From Paraburkholderia phytofirmans PsJN (lineage in GTDB: Bacteria > Pseudomonadota > Gammaproteobacteria > Burkholderiales > Burkholderiaceae): a DNA stretch of 64,000 nt. This document shows, in pieces, positions 60,677-64,000 of this stretch (the stretch's first letter is position 1; every line of letters starts with the position of its first letter). The notes below the pieces were generated by a model. That model had not been told where the DNA came from. It ran no database searches and was given only the letters and a program-made list of their open reading frames with translations. Position numbers and translations under genes: made by a program. The DNA lies in assembly GCF_000020125.1 (NCBI RefSeq), contig NC_010681.1, forward strand, positions 124,001-188,000. Reading direction: 5' to 3'.

Positions 60677-62457
60677 GCACGATGGCGAACCCCGGCGTCT
60701 ACGACAGCGGGCCGCCGCTGGTCGTGGGCGTGTGGCACGGCCGCTATCTGCGGTTTGCCGGCCAGCAGTTCGTGCTGCTCGCAGCGCCTGCGCGCTCAGG
60801 CAAGGGCGTGGGTATCGTGGTGCCCAACCTGCTGAGCTACCCCGATTCGGTGGTGGTGCTCGACATCAAGCAGGAGAATTTCCACCTCACCGCGGGCTTC
60901 CGTCGGGCGCACGGGCACGACGTGTACCTGTTCAACCCGTTTGCGGAGGATGGCCGTACGCACCGGTACAACCCGCTGTCGGCCATATCGGGTGGCGTTT
61001 TCCGCGTCGGTGACATTCTCGCGATCGGCTACGCGCTGTACCCGGTCGGTGGTCACGACGACTTCTGGAAAGACCAGGCGCGCAACCTTTTCCTCGGCAT
61101 CGTGCTGCTGCTGTGCGAATGGCGCGATGCGCGCCGCGCGGGCAATACCGATGCGCCCGACTGTCCGGTGACGATGGGCGAGGTGCTGCGCCAGTCGTCG
61201 GGCAACGGCATGCCAGTCAAGGCGTATCTCCAGCAGGCATTGCTGCAGAACCGGCGGCGGCTCAGCGGTGCGTGCATCGACGCGCTGAACCGCTTCCTCG
61301 CGAACGACGACAAGGTGCTCGCGAGCATCCTCGCGACCTTCAATGCACCGCTCACGATCTTCGCCAATCCGATTGTCGATGCGGCCACAAGCGCCAATGA
61401 CTTCGACCTGCGTGACGTGCGCAGGCGCCGCATGTCGGTCTATGTCGGCATCACACCGGACCACCTGACCGAGGCGGCACTTCTCGTCAACCTCCTGTTC
61501 TCACAGCTGGTCAATCTGAACACCAAGGAACTGCCGCAGGACAACCCGGCGCTGAAGATTCAGTGCCTGCTGCTGATGGACGAGTTCACCTCGGTCGGCA
61601 AGATCCACATCATTGCCCGCGCGGTCGCCTACATGGCGGGCTATAACCTGCGGCTGCTCTCGATCGTGCAGTCGGTCTCGCAGCTCGAGTCGGTGTATGG
61701 CCGGGCGGACGCGAGAACGTTCGTCACGAATCACGCGATGCAGATCATCTATGCACCGCGCGAGCAGAAGGACGCGAACGAATACTCGGAGATGCTCGGC
61801 ACCTTTACGGACCGCTCGCGTAGCGTGAGCCGGTCGAACGCGATCTTCGGCGGACGCGGTGGGTCGAGCGAGAGTTTTTCGGAACAGCGCCGGCCGCTGC
61901 TGTTGCCGCAGGAGCTGAAAGAGCTCGGGCGCGAGAAGGAAATCATCCTGCTCGAAAACACCAAACCCATCCTGGCGGAACGCATCTGCTACTGGCGTGA
62001 TCCGGTTTTCACGTCACGCCTTGCGGCCGCCCCGGCAATTCCCGCGATGGACCTCGTGCGCTTCACCGCCCAGGTCGAGCGGCGGTTAAGGGATCTGCAA
62101 CCCGATGACATGGATGAAGCCGGCGTCCTGCACGTATCCCCGGAATATCTGGAAGTGCTGCAGACATGGGATCCGCGCGAGCTGCCGCGGCATCTGAACG
62201 ACATCAGCGATGAAGAGGCAGCCGCGTACGTCGAGCGGCATTTCATCCTGTTGGGCGTACCGGCCAAAGGGGTCGCGGTAGCGGCACGCCGACTGTCGCC
62301 ATCCGATCTCGATGTCGCGGAACTGCGCCCCGCGGATGGCGTCCCCAAAGCGCATGCCGCGCGCGGTACAGGCGCCTCGCGGAAACGCCAGGGGCGCACC
62401 CCGTCGCGCACCGCTGAGGGTTCGAACGTCGTGCCGCTTCATGGAGACCGCCGATGA
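60673..62457 (+). CDS. virD4: VirD4/TraG coupling-protein ATPase (cytosolic part)
   Basis: A 594-residue ATPase that delivers the relaxosome to the channel: LAAPARSGKGVGIVVPNLLS (Walker A), VVVLDIKQENFHLTAGFRRA, LLLMDEFTSVGKIHIIARAV (Walker B), and YAPREQKDANEYSEMLG. The N-terminal membrane anchor and GSAR segment are missing from this frame and encoded by the preceding gene. C-terminal 60 residues are basic. ATGA overlap with the primase gene. Confidence 0.92.
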   Translation: MSTMANPGVYDSGPPLVVGVWHGRYLRFAGQQFVLLAAPARSGKGVGIVVPNLLSYPDSVVVLDIKQENFHLTAGFRRAHGHDVYLFNPFAEDGRTHRYNPLSAISGGVFRVGDILAIGYALYPVGGHDDFWKDQARNLFLGIVLLLCEWRDARRAGNTDAPDCPVTMGEVLRQSSGNGMPVKAYLQQALLQNRRRLSGACIDALNRFLANDDKVLASILATFNAPLTIFANPIVDAATSANDFDLRDVRRRRMSVYVGITPDHLTEAALLVNLLFSQLVNLNTKELPQDNPALKIQCLLLMDEFTSVGKIHIIARAVAYMAGYNLRLLSIVQSVSQLESVYGRADARTFVTNHAMQIIYAPREQKDANEYSEMLGTFTDRSRSVSRSNAIFGGRGGSSESFSEQRRPLLLPQELKELGREKEIILLENTKPILAERICYWRDPVFTSRLAAAPAIPAMDLVRFTAQVERRLRDLQPDDMDEAGVLHVSPEYLEVLQTWDPRELPRHLNDISDEEAAAYVERHFILLGVPAKGVAVAARRLSPSDLDVAELRPADGVPKAHAARGTGASRKRQGRTPSRTAEGSNVVPLHGDRR

Positions 62458-64000
62458 ACACCCGCTACCTGAGCGAAGAAGAACGCGCCCGTGCGGCGCT
62501 GGCCATGATCCCGTCCGGGGACTACGCGACCTGGGTCGATATGGCCTTCGCGCTCAAACAGGGGTTCGGCGAGGCCGGCTTCGACATCTGGGACGAGTGG
62601 AGCCGGACCGCCCACAACTACAGCGAGCGTGCCGCGCGCGTGACGTGGCGTTCAGCCGGTGAGTCGGGCGGCAAGACGCTCGCCTCGCTCTTCTGGCTGG
62701 CGCAGCAGCACGGCTTCGACGTCCGGGCTTCGCGTGCGGCGATGGATCCCGCGGACAGGTCGCGGATGCAGCCGATCCGCCCGTCGGAGGAACAGGCCCG
62801 ACAGGGCGCGCAGCTCGAGGCCCGCGTGCGCGCGCGACAGGAGGCTGTCGCCCGGGAAGCACTCGCGATCTGGAAGTGGGCCCGGCCCGTGGGTCCAGAC
62901 CATCCGTATCTCGAACGCAAGCAGGTGAGGCCCGTGCCGGCGCTGCGCGAGCTGGAGGCCGAAGAACTGCACGCGCTGCTCGGCTACGCGCCGCGTAGTG
63001 CCGAAGAGCCGCTCACGGGGCGTGTACTGGTTGTGCCGGTCCGCATCGGTGACGCCCTTTCGACGCTGGAACTGATCGACGCCGACGGGCGCAAGTCAGC
63101 GCTCGCGGGCGGCGCGAAGTCCGGCGGCTGCTGGGTCGTCGAACCGGGCCAGTTCCGTGAGGGCGCCGTGACGCCGGTCCTGATTGCCGAGGGCGTCGCC
63201 ACGGCACTGGCGGCGTGGCAGGCGACGGGCTGGTTCAGCGTGGCCGCCCTGTCGAGCGGCAACCTGCGGCCGGTGGCTGCCATGTGGCGCGGCCGCTATC
63301 CGGAAGCGGAGGTGCTCGTGCTCGCCGATCTCGGCGCCGGATATGAGCATGCGAAGCAGGCCGCGCTCGGCACGTCGTCACTGCTGGCTGAGCCCCGTTT
63401 TGCATCGGACGCCCGCATTGCCGGTGCGATACCGACCGATTTCGACGACATGGCCGTACTGTCCGGAACCGGCGCGGTCGGTGATCTTTTACGGGAATCG
63501 CTTTACGGCGTGCGGGTGCGGGATGCAACAGGTGCGGAAGTGGACGGACCAGTCGCGGTTGCACAGGGAGCAGAGGGTGTACTGAAGGAGGACCATGCAA
63601 TGGGCAATGTGAAAGAGAAACTCGTGGGCGATGGAGAGGCTTCGGGGCGGCGCCGTACTTCGCGCCGTCGGGCTGGCCATCAGGACGCGCCGGAACCGGC
63701 ACCGCAGGACAGCACCGCACCGGAACCGGCAACTGAACAGCCCCAGTCGCAATCGCAATCGCCGGAGCCGGTTCCGGAACAGCGGGAAACCGATGCACCG
63801 AAACCTGCTCGTATGTCAGCGCGCGATGCGGAACCGCCGGCGCGCCGCCGGGTAGGTGAGCCACTGTACGGATTCGACGAAGTCCCCGGTGAGATCAAGG
63901 CACTCGCGCAGCACCGGTTCGGCGCGCAGATCCGCATGGCGACGCCCCGCGAGAATGGCGGACCGTACCGCGGCGAGGTGTTCAACACCGAGCACTACCT
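62454..64000 (+). CDS. TraC-like primase with PriCT-2, TOPRIM-like and KfrB-like parts (runs off window)
   Basis: At least 515 codons, open to the window end. Residues about 15-75 form a PriCT-2 domain (DYATWVDMAFALKQGFGEAG); a Toprim-like domain follows near residues 240-300 (LIAEGVATALAAWQATGWFS, then EVLVLADLGAGYEHA, where one of the usual acidic pair is missing). A Pro/Glu/Gln-rich linker (PEPAPQDSTAPEPATEQPQS) leads to LYGFDEVPGEIKALAQHRFG and GGPYRGEVFN, like KfrB. Such primases prime the transferred strand in the recipient. ATGA overlap with virD4. Confidence 0.85.
   Translation, partial: MNTRYLSEEERARAALAMIPSGDYATWVDMAFALKQGFGEAGFDIWDEWSRTAHNYSERAARVTWRSAGESGGKTLASLFWLAQQHGFDVRASRAAMDPADRSRMQPIRPSEEQARQGAQLEARVRARQEAVAREALAIWKWARPVGPDHPYLERKQVRPVPALRELEAEELHALLGYAPRSAEEPLTGRVLVVPVRIGDALSTLELIDADGRKSALAGGAKSGGCWVVEPGQFREGAVTPVLIAEGVATALAAWQATGWFSVAALSSGNLRPVAAMWRGRYPEAEVLVLADLGAGYEHAKQAALGTSSLLAEPRFASDARIAGAIPTDFDDMAVLSGTGAVGDLLRESLYGVRVRDATGAEVDGPVAVAQGAEGVLKEDHAMGNVKEKLVGDGEASGRRRTSRRRAGHQDAPEPAPQDSTAPEPATEQPQSQSQSPEPVPEQRETDAPKPARMSARDAEPPARRRVGEPLYGFDEVPGEIKALAQHRFGAQIRMATPRENGGPYRGEVFNTEHY

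Overview
The window is high-GC DNA from a beta-proteobacterium, most likely Burkholderiaceae (Paraburkholderia/Caballeronia-like). This is judged from the Burkholderia-type porin, the cyanide-insensitive bd oxidase, the LuxI/LuxR pair and general codon use. It looks like an accessory replicon or genomic island rather than core chromosome: there are decayed genes, a transposon, a toxin-antitoxin pair and a conjugation machine.

Region 1 (1-12 kb) is a formaldehyde-handling block with scattered regulators and relics. On the minus strand lie fdhA (glutathione-independent formaldehyde dehydrogenase), gshA (glutathione synthesis), frmR and a window-edge frmA. An FrmR-type operator overlaps the frmR promoter and a look-alike lies upstream of gshA. 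Next come a GlxA-type AraC regulator, a broken VOC gene, a LysR regulator and a divergent second uvrB. Past uvrB is a shrunken relic of a second fdhA-gshA locus: an imperfect copy of the fdhA upstream region followed by a gshA 3' scrap. A decayed DUF3422 gene follows.

Region 2 (12-19.5 kb) holds cioAB, a bestrophin-like protein, a secreted BON protein and a DUF488 protein, separated by long stretches without convincing genes, plus one unrecognised 188-residue protein.

Region 3 (19.5-35.3 kb) is the most unusual part: a minus-strand biosynthetic operon of ten genes ending in luxR and luxI. It encodes two acyl-CoA dehydrogenase-like flavoproteins, an acyl carrier protein, an AMP-forming acyl ligase, a PLP decarboxylase, a GNAT acyltransferase and four FabH-fold proteins. 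The four form two tandem pairs, each with one Cys-His-His subunit and one partner lacking the nucleophile. The luxR gene is cut in two by a 3.4-kb transposon with 27-bp inverted termini. Removing the transposon and one copy of the short target repeat restores the LuxR frame exactly.

Region 4 (35.3-46.7 kb) is an uptake and amide-cleavage module: a divergent FCD-type GntR regulator, an amidase, two tandem XRE regulators with matching operators, a complete urea/amide-type ABC importer, a second amidase, a DUF1185 protein and a porin.

Region 5 (46.7-64 kb) is a conjugation module: AlpA-like regulator, VapBC, a ParA-like protein with a degenerate P-loop, TrbM-like protein, VirB1-4, VirB6, VirB5, VirB7-11, a VirD4 coupling protein encoded as two overlapping genes, and a primase with a KfrB-like tail running off the window. 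No tRNA, rRNA or CRISPR array was recognised.
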